Positions 23,773 through 34,868 of a stretch of DNA of 64,000 nt are shown in pieces. A program made the translations under genes and the position numbers. The stretch's first letter is position 1. Every line of letters starts with the position of its first letter. The DNA lies in the NCBI GenBank assembly GCA_037043015.1, contig CM073321.1:31908101-31972100 (forward strand). The letters are read 5' to 3'. The notes under the pieces are model-generated. The model was not told the DNA's origin, ran no database searches, and worked only from the letters and a program-made list of their open reading frames with translations. The stretch is from Bryum argenteum (Eukaryota; Streptophyta; Bryopsida; Bryales; Bryaceae).

Positions 23773-24638
23773 GTCGGCTCCCACTCGAGTTCAAGGGAAT
23801 CATGTCACAGTCTTCTTGACCAAGAATTTGTAGTGGCCTTATAGAGTTTTTGGACCGAAGAGAAAATCACAAATGGCTTCTGTGGTTGTTATCATCATCA
23901 AACTCCAAACCGTGATGGTAGCAAACGATGCTACCCAAGAGAGGAAGTCCTTACACTTGGGCCTCACCCATACAAGCTTCTTCCCCACCTCGGTTGGCAA
24001 CGTGGCCGAGTGAACACGGAAGTCACGGTTTCTGTAGCCTTTAGCTTCCCAAAATGGGGTACAATTGCAGAGGATACCATTGAGGTCGAGAACAACATTT
24101 AACCAAGTACCGGAGGATTTCCTTGGAACCCAACCTATGCCTTCTCTAGAAATTAAATCATTGACCGATGCTTCGTTGACCTACAATGCAAACGGCGCAC
24201 CAGGACAAAATTACTCGAGAGCTCTTGTCACTGGTGCGATGAATTCAAGGTCAGAATCATGTAATTCATCGCAACGATGGCATGCATGAGAGCAGAGTGT
24301 GTGGAACAGTAAATACCTGATTATCATAATTGCTCTCCTCTAAGTCAACTTGGATACCCATTGACCCGAGTGACTGCTCAGTGCAATCTATCTCATCACG
24401 GACAGCAACAACATTCTCTGTATGTGAGACATCATGCATTTTAAATGTGTCTTCCACCGGTGGAACCCGCTCTTGGCGATAACATTCAAGCGTGACATCA
24501 TCCATGACCGGAACATCGATTGCTTCGTCATCCAAATTAACATCTGGCAGCGCAATACAAGTTCATGGAATCAGGAAACAATAAGATGGAAGAAATAGAA
24601 TATGGGAGCCAACAAGAAGCAGATAGGAAAATGGGCAA

Positions 24639-27600
24639 CAGTTTAGCTCGAGTCGAGCTAAACTGCAAAATAGTAAAGGCCTCTATTAATTACAAGAAAA
24701 TGTCTCAGAGTTTGATACAAAATTTCACATGTATATGTGTTTTCCGGCATTTACAGCTTAAATACTATACACTCGATCCAAAATCTAAGATGAATGAGGA
24801 CCTGCAGATTCTTTTTCTGCGTCACCCTCAGGTCGTAATTCAGGCGTAGGCGTGGAAGGCTCGGTAGTTGGAGGCGGCGAGGACGTGAGTGGTTGCAAAG
24901 TAGTAAGACCAACATGTGGAGCACCTGCATCACTACTCTGAGCAGTAGTGATTGCCATTCTTTGAACTGAAGTTAATGGCTTGCCGGAAGATAAAACCCG
25001 CATCATCTCCATCATCTGGGCAAGGCGTTCCTGGTCCATCTTATCGCGTTCCTTCTGCACAATTTGCTGCTGCGCAAGGAGTTCTTCAAATTTCCTCCGG
25101 TGTGCCGTCTCCTCCTCGAATTTCTGTTGTAGTGCTGCAAATTCTGCACTCTCCTCAGCCTTGAACCTACTTGAGGGTGAGTCCTTCGACAGGGGATTAC
25201 GTTTCCGCTTTGCACTCCCCCTGCCGCCTCCTCGCCCAGGAGCGGTACGCGACTCCCGCGGTGTCCGAGGAGTCGTGTCCAACTCCATGTCTTGCTCTTC
25301 GTCATCTCCACCGCAACCAAGGCTCTAAGTGCTGCCTTCACCGTGAAGTTGTCTTCCGCTTCACCTAGAATCCTCCCGGTCTGGGACGTCCGCCTCATTG
25401 TCTAGGGCCTCGTCATCCAAGGACGCAACAGCTGTGCGCTTGCCCTTCAAGAGCATGGCCCCGACCTCCGGAAACTCGACTTTGTCGACGAAATAGCCGT
25501 TTACGGAGAAGTCAGTGGGATCAAGAGTAAGCCCATCGCTGTTCGCTTGGTCAATGTCCTCTTTATCTTCGGCATTGAATATGGCATAGGCATCGAGAGA
25601 CAACATCTACAAAAAAGAACACTGCAGCTTAGACAACAGATAAATTTGAAGCTGGAGCGAACATGGTTGGAAAACAAGCATGACAGTTTAGCTCGAGTCG
25701 AGCTAAAGTGTAAGGTCCATATGGGTATGACAGTTTAGCTCGAGTCAAGCTAAACTGCCATACAGTTTAGCTCGAGTCGAGCTTAACTGCCATACAGTTT
25801 AGCTCGAGTCGAGCTAAACTGCAATACAGTTAAGCTCGACTCGAGCTAAACTGTAGGGAAAAATATAAGAACAAATTGAGTACGTCAGTTGAGTCGAGCT
25901 AAATTGTAAGAAAGCTTACCACGCTTGCGCAGACTGCTTTTCCGCCGGCGTAGACAAGAAAAAAATTCTCCTGCTCCTGGCAAAAAAGTTGGGTGACCTA
26001 CAAACAAAAATCCATCCTCAACTCAATCGGGTACATGTGATACCGAGACTCGTTGTACTTCCGCGGCTTCTCGTAAAGCGCGTGCTTTGGAGCGCGGTAC
26101 TCGGTCTCTGGCAATCTCGCGAGTTTTACGTCCTCCCTGATCATGAATAGAAGACGCACAGGCTCCGAGGCTTGCTTGGCTTTCGCATTGAATCCCGCGA
26201 TCCGTTCGTGCGGGGATGGATAGTACATCGATGGAATCAGCTTATAATTTGCCCCTGGGAAGTAGGCAGGATTTGTCGCAAACGCCTCAACTTGCGAGTA
26301 ATCACTGTTATCCCCGCAAATGAAGAACCAGCAAGGTACATCTGTGAGAGCTGGCTTGTTCTGAAACGATAAGATCGCCATGAACATTTCGAAGAATGGG
26401 TGGTCAAGCGAGGAATCAGTTGAGGTGCTACCACTACCCGGAATCAATGTGAAGTCGATGATTCCAACGTTCATCTCAGGAGCAACCTCCGGCCATGAGT
26501 TCTCAGGCCATTCTCCAAGCCTTTGTGGTGTTCTGCGATGGAAGGAACGGGATATAACACTACCAACAGGGCCTATGAACTTCTCGCGCTTTTCCAGGAA
26601 CACCTCGAAGAACCTCTTTGCGTAGGGAGAGAGATCCTCGCAGCTCGTATTCCTCTGTTGGGTCTGCCTCTGATCCGCATAATATTTGTCAGGGATACTC
26701 CATTCCAAAAGTGCGCGCTTGGAGGCCTTCGTGACGTGGTAGTCTTCCTTGAACTTCTTCCACGCATCCACGTCAAACTCATTATTCTTGAAGATTCCAA
26801 GTGCGGGGCGGATCTTCTGGATCTGAAGTTGGGCGGTCGCCTTCTGCTTCAACCGTTCAACGTACTCCTTCACGGAGTAGCAATCTTCAAGAAGGGTGAC
26901 TGGTTGTTTCAGGATAACCTTCGGATATTCCAAATTCCGACGAACCTGATCTATTAAGCATATGTGTACAAAGTTTCCTATGGTCCGACTCAGAAAGGTT
27001 TCCGAGGTTCTTAAAAAATTCCCTCGAGAGGATTTGGTCATCGTCTGGTTTGAACCCTGGTTTGTCACACAGCTTTCTCAAGGAGTAGGGGTGGATAAGG
27101 GTCCCCTGAGCAACACTTCCAATCAACTCTGCCCATAGGTCCTAGAGATCATCAGGAAAGGTGATGATCTTCAGCTCATTAATGAGGGAGAGAACCTTCT
27201 TCTTCACCTCTACCTGGGCCTTAGCAACATCAATCATGGCGAACCTATGTCGAATAGATTCAACAAATTTCTGCAATGCCACAGAAGTAGAGTGTAAGAT
27301 TTCAGGGTTTAAGAGGTGATCACTTTAGCTCGAGTCGAGCTAAAGTGCGCATACGGCATTTACAAGCAGTTATATACAGAAGTGTTGGGGTTCATGAAGC
27401 AGCAACAACAGTTTAGCTCGACACGAGCTAAACTGACATCAGTTTAGCTCGAGTCGAGCTAAACTGCCACGATAAATCAAACGCACGATTCTAACCTTTA
27501 TGTGACTTATCATTTTAATTCGACTCGAGCTTAAGTGCGAGCTACAGGTTTTGATGCAATGAAAATTAAAATGTAGAACTTGGTTAACCTACAGTGACAG

Positions 27601-29965
27601 TTTAGCTCGAGTCGAGCTAAACTGACAGCAGTTTGGCTTGAGTCGTGCTAAACTATCACGGGAAATTATTATCAATCAAAAAAGGTAGACATGCGGTAAT
27701 ACTTACATCAAAATTTGCATACTGTGACACAATACGCTTTGCTTGCACCCACTTGTCCGCCACCACAGCTGCTGCATGTTTGTTTGGGGGGCGCCCGTAG
27801 TTCTGCCACACTGTGCGGGCGGCAAGGATGTTCGATGCCCATGTCGGCTTAATTGGAGTGAAATGGTTCACTCTGTTATAGAACGCCGAAATCTTTCGGA
27901 GCTTGGCTTCATTCTTCGTCCAAACTACGAAAGCAGACCACACCCAAAAGTCCTTATGAATCGTTTCTGGGACTTTGGACTCAAGCATCTGCTTTGAGGC
28001 GGCAACACTATGTTGGCCATTTATTATCCAGAAATTGCAGTCCTGCATCTCTTCTAGGTCGTTCTGCTTCACCTCCAACTTCGGCATCATGCAGAGCGTT
28101 TGCTTCTGCGATCTGTCAGGCATATTGATGAGAAAATTCATCAAGTCCGTCTTGCCCTTCTTCTCGAAGGCCCGAATTTTCCATTGCAGAGGGGACTTGA
28201 TCATCCTCATTGTGTTGATCTCCATCTTCGTGTCAGGTTTAGGAAAGACAAAACAATCCTGACAATTTGTGAAGAACTTCTCATAAATGAGGTACACGTT
28301 CTCAAAGTTGATTTCCTCTATGGTATTTACGCTCTTTGGAATGGCCTCTATCACCTCATTCATGGCCGTAAAAGTATCCTCTTGGGGGATGAGAATGCTC
28401 TTTTTCTTCTTCGCCTCGGCCGACTTCTTCACTGGAGCTTCTCTCTTCTTTACAGGCGAGTCAGAAGTACTGGTGGTTTTAGGGGCAGGCCTTGTAGCAC
28501 GTTGCGGGCATGATGAGGTTCAGCTTTGTACGCCGCTCCTCCTTGCGTTTAGCCCAGATCCCTTTAGTGTAGCTTTTCCTTTGAGATGGAGAGCCTTCGC
28601 CATTATGTCAGCGTGTGTGAGATGCGAGATTACGGATCGCAGTTTGATCGCGAGCTGCTTGGCCTTGAGATCTCCCCCCTTTATTCACCATTTCCTGTTT
28701 GAATGTGGTCTTCATTTCGTCGAAACTTGATGCCTCTAAGCTCTCTACTAGCTGCCCCAAGTCAAAACGAGTCTGCTTGATATCGATCAGTATGGCGTCG
28801 TTGTAGGCACACTCCTTGTCTTTCTCCTTGAAGGTTGTGCACGTCGCTATGACTTCCTTCTCTGTTTGGTAGTCGAAGTCACTGAGCTTGGAGTCAATGT
28901 CAACGCACATGAGGTCTTCAACATCTCCTTCGTATGTGACGACAAGGGTGAGGAATGTTGTGTATGGAATCCATCTCGCAGACCACGAAAGCACTTTCAA
29001 TGGGTCCTTGAATTCCCAGCAGTCCAACTGCTTCGTGGCATCGCCATCGTCTTCGTTAGTGTCCAACGGCCTTAGTTTGAAGAAGTGTTGAAGCGCTTCC
29101 TGCACTCGTGCCTTCTCCTCGCTTTGAAGTGGAACTGTGTGTTAGTTGATACAATCTGTTTGGAATTAAGTTTGATTTCTCCTTCTTAGTACTACTTGCA
29201 GTTTAGCTCGACTTGAGCTAAACTGCAACCTAGCATTTGATTAGCAAGATATATGAAACTTACATTTTAGCTCGACTCAAGCTAAAGTACATGCTACAAG
29301 CTACCAGTCTATCTCTACTTCAAGTCTTACGTCGTTTTTGTATAGACTATACTCAAAACCCTAAACTGCGTCTTTAGTATTTCGTAGTTAACTTTGGCGA
29401 CAGTTTAGCTCGAGTCGAGGTAAACTGTAGTTGATACATGCCTCTACAGTTTAGCTCGAGTCGAGCTAAACTGTTATTGACATATGTCTCTACAGTTTAG
29501 CTCGACTCGAGGTAAACTGTAGAGGCATGTGTCAACTACAGTTTAGCTCGACTCGAGCTAAACTTTAGCCGCTTCTATGTAGGCGTTATTTTATTCTAAG
29601 GGCAGTTTATAGTTGGCTCTAGCTCAACATGTGTATTAATTACATTGTAAAGTCATTTAAGTACAACCTAAATCCATTATCCTAATCCCTTATTTGCGTT
29701 GTAATTTGAAATTTGTTGTTAACTTGGGCAGCAGTTTAGGGTGACTCGAGGTGAACTGTATCACACCTAGCGTAATATCTACAGTTTAGCTCGAGTCGAG
29801 CTAAACTGTAGAGACTGCTGTCCACTACAGTTTAGCTTGAGTCGAGCTAAACTGTAGCCGCTTCTATGTAGGCGGCATATTATACAAAGGGTAGTTTCTA
29901 GTTTGCTACAGCTGAACTACAGTGTGTTAATTGCAGTTTAGCTCGAGTCGAACTAAACTGCAGAG
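24639..29965. repeat. dispersed 27-bp palindrome family in introns and flanks
   Basis: About 23 copies of a near-perfect palindrome with 13-nt arms (CAGTTTAGCTCGA and its complement) around one central base. They lie near 24639, 25684-25900 (6), 27322-27655 (6) and 29199-29965 (10). Many arms are exact; others carry one or two changes, often in one arm only. By my exon model all lie in introns of the ParB/methyltransferase-like relic (24785-30613) or just beyond its 3' end, and none lie in an exon. Some are adjacent, such as 25764-25855. Possible roles are a dimeric-protein binding site, a hairpin former, or a miniature repeat family. Confidence 0.85.
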
Positions 29966-30613
29966 AGGAGTGACCCACAACTATTTGCAAGAGACTTAGT
30001 GGGTTTTTGCTGATGATGATGATCACCTGTCTGCCATTTTTCTTGTATACTCGGCAAAGGACTTTTGTGATGCACTTTGCTTGGGCTTGACCTGCACAAG
30101 AATGTGATGGTTATGGATGGTTATGTGATGGTTGGGGAGGTCTGTGAGGAACTACGTTTGCTTGTGAGCATTTGTTGTGTATTATTCGGAGTTTAGTGAA
30201 TACATATGTAGTTGAAATCAGAGGTTACTGAATACTTTGTTGGAAGCGGAAGCGTGGGCTTTCTTTTATCAATACTAAGCAATCCAGCATAACATGCTGC
30301 ACCTTACGTGAAATTCAAACATGTACGAGCTTCAAGCCATAGCATCAGCATTGAATTTTGAATGGAAGTGCTATGAACAATGCACAACAATGAAAGCTAG
30401 AATACAAAAATAGAAAAAATCATAACAAGTCCTGGCTGACTGATTCAAACACAAACTTTGTGTCAACTTACCTCGATATTCTTCTTCAAATACGACTATC
30501 TCCAAGTTCGGAGCAATTGAATCTCGAACCCAATCTTCAGCAATTCTATCTCCCACAATTGTATCTGCACCTTCAGATTCTCCATTCGCGTTAGAGGGCA
30601 AGCGTGACTTCAT
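24785..30613 (-). pseudogene. ParB-like / DNA methyltransferase-like gene, decayed
   Basis: Minus-strand gene with clear splice signals. Exon 1 is 30613-30472 (donor 'gag|gtaagt'), exon 2 is 29134-27707, exon 3 is 27270-25920 and exon 4 is 25606 to the stop at 24785. Exon 2 has a ParB-like box (NFWIINGQHSVAASKQML). Exons 3-4 hold a methyltransferase-like fold: 'GIIDFTLIPG' where a DPPY/W motif is expected, then 'FFLVYAGGKAVCASV' joined to 'LSLDAYAIF', resembling the SAM-binding motif and following strand. The C-terminus is Lys/Arg-rich with a coiled coil (FEEETAHRRKFEELLAQQQ). Damage: a frame change at a G6 run (28671-28676), further shifts near 28500-28560, TAG in exon 3 near 27143, a shift near 26960, a TAG near 25990 and a shift near 25370. 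It is related in layout to the intact gene at 35090-39368. Confidence 0.6.
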
Positions 30614-30947
30614 ACACAGAATGTGAAGAAGCAAATCAAAGGACCTAGATAGATTTCATGTACAATAAACTTGCTAGACTTCAGGGTTAAAATGAGCTTA
30701 GAGAATTTGCACACTGTCGACGAACGAATGCACAAAGATTAACTACAAGCGATTCAAATACATGTTCAACACTGTCGGTGCACATCGATCCCCGAAAAGC
30801 ACTAAACCCTAATTTCTCAGCCACAGCTCAACACACAGACTGCAAATTGCTACGCCACGACTCAACACACCAAGCAGCGAGCAAATTCTAACTACAAGTG
30901 CACTACACCAAACCCCAACTAATAAATCCATCTACTTGCAACAAACC
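30614..30947. promoter_or_regulatory. 5' flank of the ParB/methyltransferase-like relic
   Basis: About 330 bp between the first ATG of the minus-strand gene (30613) and the point where MULE transposase homology begins abruptly (about 30948). It is A/C-rich on the plus strand with no frame of note. It should contain the old promoter of the minus-strand gene, but I see no convincing TATA box. Confidence 0.3.
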
Positions 30948-32342
30948 CACAAACATCGTGTCAAAGTCGGAGATTATAGATGTGTACGGAAAAAAATAGA
31001 TGAGTTACTAGAAGAGCATGATGACTGTAACCTTCAAGCAACCGTTTCAAAAATAGTTATGGAAACGAGCAAAGACTTGCTAGGTAACTTACTTCTCTGT
31101 GACGAAGGTGACCCCGAAACCGGCAATCTTTCTCTCCAGCAGCTAGAACTTGTCTTTGAACAATGCAATGAGTTAAACTTCGCGAGCATGCGTAATCTTA
31201 TCTACACTTTGAAGTACTTGCGTAGGTATGGCATTCTCGATGAGATCACATAGCTCAGAGGTCTCTGCAACTGGGCGTATGTGCAACGCAACATGTTCCC
31301 TCGCCAAGGAGACGAATCCGAGAAAGTCTTCATTTTCAAGATGTCCGAGGTCGGCCTCGGCAGGGGTATTGACCTTGTTTGCCGTATGCAGCTTGGAGGA
31401 AATTTCTCTCACGCATGGATGATGTTTGACCATGTCCAATGCGTAACGGATTGGACCACCATGGCCTGCCACGTTTACGACTGACGTTATCAACGCAAAC
31501 TAACCATTGCATGCTGTGATTTCCAGTCTAAGACAAAGAAGCTCAACTCGTCTTCTGGAAGAACCTCAACCACGTCATTGCTAGGACCAGAGTACCCAAG
31601 CCGCAATTTCCAGGATTTAGGGCTGATAGTGCTAAGGCCAACTGGAACGATGTGCGCATCATCTACGGCTCTAGAAACCCTGATGTCTCCATGGAAGGCC
31701 GCGAATGGACATGTTACTTTTATTGGACGCAGTCCCTTGAGAAACATACGAAACAATACATCGTGCACGAATTGCAAGACCAGCACCGCATTCTCTATAA
31801 GCAGTACAAGGATGCACGGACCATGGAAGAGGCTGAGACGCGGTATAGGGCTATTAGAGCATGGTGGGCATTTTCAAAGGCCACCTCCAAAGTTGGTTAA
31901 GAACACTAATGTCATTGGCTTGCGTACTGGCACTTCAGGTACAAACAATGGGGTGGATTTATGGAACTAGTAAGTATACTATTACTTTGCAATATATTTG
32001 CTGATTACATGCACTAATGTTATGACACTAGCATCGAAATTGATAATTAATGTTTTTTTTAATTTAGATGATTATTTGATTTTGTATGTAGATATATATA
32101 TTGTGAATCTATACTTAGCAGGCAATTTTTGGCACCGTAAATAGCGCAATAGAAATCAAAATTCTGAAAAAACTTCTAATAAGTTCGTACATTGCAGGAT
32201 AAAAAATATTCGGCTGAAGAACTGGCAGAGATGCCTTCATGTAACCTTGGGGAGTCAATCCATAATAAATGGTTGCAAGCGCCTCGCAATAAGGGTAGCG
32301 ATCTCTATATTGCAGCCGTTGACAATTACATTCGAGCTTTCC
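30948..32342 (+). pseudogene. MULE transposase, 5'-truncated left half of a split copy
   Basis: From 'acccacaaacatc' onward this matches the transposases at 44495-48267 and 53168-55588, starting inside the HxGxHxHP part of the zinc finger. It covers the MULE core with stops and frame changes: a TAG near 31251, a TGA near 31482 and others. The intron is preserved, with donor GT at 31970 and acceptor AG at 32196-32197, and exon 2 begins 'DKKYSAEELAEMPSC'. The copy stops at 32342 inside 'IRAF' because the giant MULE inserted there. The reading resumes without loss at 48757-48766. The left end of this older element is missing. Confidence 0.85.
32334..32342. repeat. 9-bp target site duplication, left
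   Basis: GAGCTTTCC immediately precedes the left end of the giant MULE and is repeated exactly at 48757-48765. Nine base pairs is the usual target duplication of Mutator-like elements. A preceding C is also shared, but it can be assigned to the element end. Confidence 0.85.
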
Positions 32343-32391
32343 GGGGAATGCACGGGTGTGAGCGGAGAGCGGTGAGCGGTGAGCGGTGATT
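32343..32391 (+). repeat. left terminal inverted repeat of giant MULE
   Basis: Begins 'GGGGAATGCACGGG'. The next 21 nt (TGTGAGCGGAGAGCGGTGAG plus C) match the complement of the right end exactly. The outermost 14 nt match only partly. The inner part is a run of 7-nt GCGGTGA-type units. A T-run follows at about 32400. Confidence 0.75.
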
Positions 32392-34430
32392 GGCAGATTT
32401 TTTTTTTTTTTTTTCATGAAAGATTAAGACCCTATTACCACTCATTGCAAAAAAAATTTAAAAGTTAATAGCCCTATTACCATGAAATGGGTGGTTCTGA
32501 ATTTTTGAAATGGTCGTTTTTAGGCAAAAAAAAGAACCCAACACCGTGGATATAGGTCCTTTATCCATTTATTTTTATGGTACTGAGGTTATACAATATT
32601 TCATAAATTATCCACATTTGCAAGTTTAGATAAAAGTTAATTAAATTATAGGGTGGCATCATCATGTCTAACCAATACAATTAAAATCATATACAAAATA
32701 TATACCATAATTTGGGATGGCCGTTTAGGTAATCAATAAGTTTCATTTATCAATATTAAGATTTAGAGACTAATTAGGGCTGACGTCATCAATTTCCTAC
32801 TACACCTGTCAGAATTATATGTAAATGCTTCGGTTCATATAATCTAAAATTTATAACTACAGGTCGTCTTACCGTGTCACCTTGTAAGTTGTAAGGTGTA
32901 CAGAAAGACATTCACGTGGCATTGTAGTGGTCCGAGTTCGATTCTCCTCGGCCTCGTTTGAGCGTTGCAGCGCGTCCTAAAGCAGCTATCCTGAGCTATA
33001 CAATTACTGGACTATAGCCCCTACCAACATTGGCAAGCTTCAATCACTTCAATGGAAACAAAAAAACTTTTAGAGTGCAATGAGTTTAGTACTTAAACAT
33101 TTACATACATCGTTGCATTGATATTGGAGTTCAAAAAGTTACATCAAAATTAGGGCTGATGTCACCGTCAAAGGCATGCATGGCTTACATTACACTGTAC
33201 TGAGATACTTAGAGTAAACCTCAATTCCGTTAAAATAACACAATTCCTCTTGCCATATTACCAAAGCCATGTTGTGCCAATTTGGTCGCGTTTACGAAAC
33301 GTGCCATTATACCGGCATATTTTTGAACTCAAAATCTCAAAGATTTATGCTTGTAAAATGGCACGTTTTTTAATATCACCCACATCTTCCATAATATCAA
33401 CAAATTTCTGTAATATCATCAAAAATCCATAGTATCACACTATTTGATGAATTTGACCTTCAAATGCCGGTCCTCCTGCTCATGCTCATGGTCAATGACG
33501 GTGCTCAATGTCGGTGCTCATGCTCATGCTCATGCTCATGCTCAATGTCAGTGCTCATGCATTGTGATGTTGGACTTCATGACATTGGATGGGTTGTGTC
33601 AGAAGGAGTGTCGGTTTAGGGGTGAATACATTCCATGAAGTCGCAGCGATGTCGGTGCTCATTGTGATGTGCTAGTAGAGATGGGAGAAAAGGATGCGGT
33701 AGTGATTCGATTACTCACGAGAATGTAAGAAAATTGCAATGATGGTGTCTCTGAGAACTCACGTCCATTGGTCGGTGAGCAAAACGGCCCTTCCATTACA
33801 ATAACAGATCAAAGTACAGCTTCGAAATTAGCTCCATGAGCCGAAGTACAGCACCTGGCACCGGTCCCATGCGCAGGTGATGACAATGACATCGACTAGA
33901 TGTACAAGCAGGGAGTGACCAAAATCGGAGTCGAGGACCTTCAAACGAGCACTGCGGTGGTAACAAAATGAATCAATCACAACTTCCATGGAACGAGGGA
34001 GAGGAAAGAACCGGCCCTATGGGCACCAAGATCAAGCAGGTGGTTAGCATGGCACCGACAAACTAGCAGGAGGGACCGACAAACTAGCAGGAGGGACGAA
34101 GTGCAATGATGGTGTCCCTGAGAACTCACGTCCAACGTCATGAGAGTCTAAGGGAATTGTGTCGATTCTTGATTCGTTGGAATGTCGGTGCCGGTATAGA
34201 GTTCAGAAAAGCTGCCTTGTCGATGCCGATTCTGACGGCGCTGCTGGTGTGCCGATTGCCGATATTGACTGCACTGCCGGTGCTGATAAATCGGGTTGGT
34301 GAGGTTGGATGGAAAATCCAAAGTTCTCTCCTTATATACAAGAACGGAGGAAACGGGAGCCAGCATCTCAGAGCAGTTCGTGGGCCATCTCTCTTTTGAA
34401 ACTTCTCACTCTTGCACTGTTGTGGATCAA
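32392..34430. other. left subterminal region of giant MULE
   Basis: No gene is supported. It contains a simple repeat of 'catgct' / 'cggtgctcatg' type (33474-33560), a duplicated line 'gcaatgatggtgtc(c/t)ctgag' (33739 and 34103) and a tandem 'gacaaactagcaggaggga' (34058-34096). A TATA-like 'cttatata' lies at 34331, about 100 bp before the ADD gene. The stretch near 32910-32990 has a tRNA-like B-box word but does not fold as a tRNA. Confidence 0.5.
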
Positions 34431-34868
34431 ATGGCGGGGCATTCGGCCGATTTCGATCCCTTGTATTTGTATTCTTGCACTGCTTGTGGGGAGAAAAAAA
34501 TGCGTGCTTGTTTGTTGGAGCATCCTCGTCTCGGTGTTGGCATATGCATTTCGTGCAAACTTGTGTTGGACGACGTTGTATTCACGAAGAACGCCCAGTA
34601 CGATGATGAGCAATGCAATTGGTGTGGGGGAATTCAGTTTGTGATCCCGTGTGATTATTGTAACAAGGCGTGGTGTGCAGGGTGTATTGCACGAAACAAG
34701 GGAGACGACTACCTGAAGGACATAACGGGCAAGAATTGGGGGTGCTTCAGCTGCAACAAGTATGAGATAGTGCCTCTCCAGACGATTTGGGAAGATTTCG
34801 TGGAATTCACTTCAGAAGCTGGTGATCGCAGCGGCGGTGATTCTGGAAGTGATTCCAACTACGACTAG
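34431..34868 (+). CDS. ADD-domain (ATRX/DNMT3-type) zinc-finger protein
   Basis: A 145-aa protein made almost entirely of zinc-binding cysteines in the order of an ADD domain. A GATA-like finger (C16-x2-C19, C39-x2-C42 with 'LLEHPRLGVGICISC') is followed by a PHD-like finger (C62-x2-C65, C74-x2-C77, C82-x2-C85, C105-x2-C108, including 'CDYCNKAWCAGC'). ADD domains of ATRX and DNMT3 proteins read unmodified histone H3 tails; a similar chromatin-targeting role here is inference. The C-terminus is acidic and Ser/Gly-rich. The chosen start is the first ATG before the finger; the frame is open further upstream. It is convergent with the methyltransferase-like gene, 221 bp away. The frame has no breaks. 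The alternative is a general PHD/RING-like finger. Confidence 0.65.
   Translation: MAGHSADFDPLYLYSCTACGEKKMRACLLEHPRLGVGICISCKLVLDDVVFTKNAQYDDEQCNWCGGIQFVIPCDYCNKAWCAGCIARNKGDDYLKDITGKNWGCFSCNKYEIVPLQTIWEDFVEFTSEAGDRSGGDSGSDSNYD

Larger units (their letters stand above)
14213..23777 (+). mobile_element. complete Ty3/gypsy LTR retrotransposon (Tat/Athila-like)
   Basis: Two LTRs of about 1745 bp begin TG and end CA. They are flanked by a perfect 5-bp target duplication, GTCGG, at 14213-14217 and 23773-23777. Between them come PBS, gag, protease, reverse transcriptase, RNase H, integrase and a polypurine tract, in Ty3/gypsy order. No chromodomain follows integrase. The RT box reads FIDDF and the PBS resembles the tRNA-Asp-type site of Athila elements, so I place it near the Tat/Athila branch. 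Length is normal for that group without extra ORFs. The LTRs differ at scattered positions and pol has several frame changes, so it is defective as written. It inserted into the HAD-phosphatase relic. Confidence 0.92.
12771..24547 (-). pseudogene. NLI/FCP1-like HAD phosphatase relic, split by an LTR retrotransposon
   Basis: Read on the minus strand, 24180-23778 continues directly into 14217-14030 once the 9.56-kb retrotransposon is removed. The reading shows HAD motif I (VVLDLNGIL, about 24095-24070), 'RPKCKDFLSW', 'TITVWS', then 'LGQEDCD' and, beyond the insertion, 'NTLIIDDSP' (about 14110-14089), which matches the order of an NLI-interacting-factor/CTD-phosphatase domain. The second Asp of the DxD motif is Asn. 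An upstream acidic exon (about 24547-24317, donor 'cag|gtattta') joins in phase to 24180. Downstream pieces at 13565-13242 and 13109-12771 are possible C-terminal exons (Arg-rich, Ser-rich) and are weaker. Breaks: a frame change in the middle of the HAD domain, a TAA after 'LLLPS', and the retrotransposon itself. Confidence 0.6.

Noticed and set aside
24639-29965. CRISPR-like array from the regularly repeated palindromes
   Set aside because: Spacing is irregular, the repeats are near-perfect palindromes within plant-type introns, there are no cas-like genes, and the DNA is eukaryotic.
32910-32995. Possible tRNA gene or SINE head ('gagttcgattct' B-box-like word)
   Set aside because: The A-box-like word is too close, there is no cloverleaf, and the T-loop does not have a 7-nt loop on a 5-bp stem.
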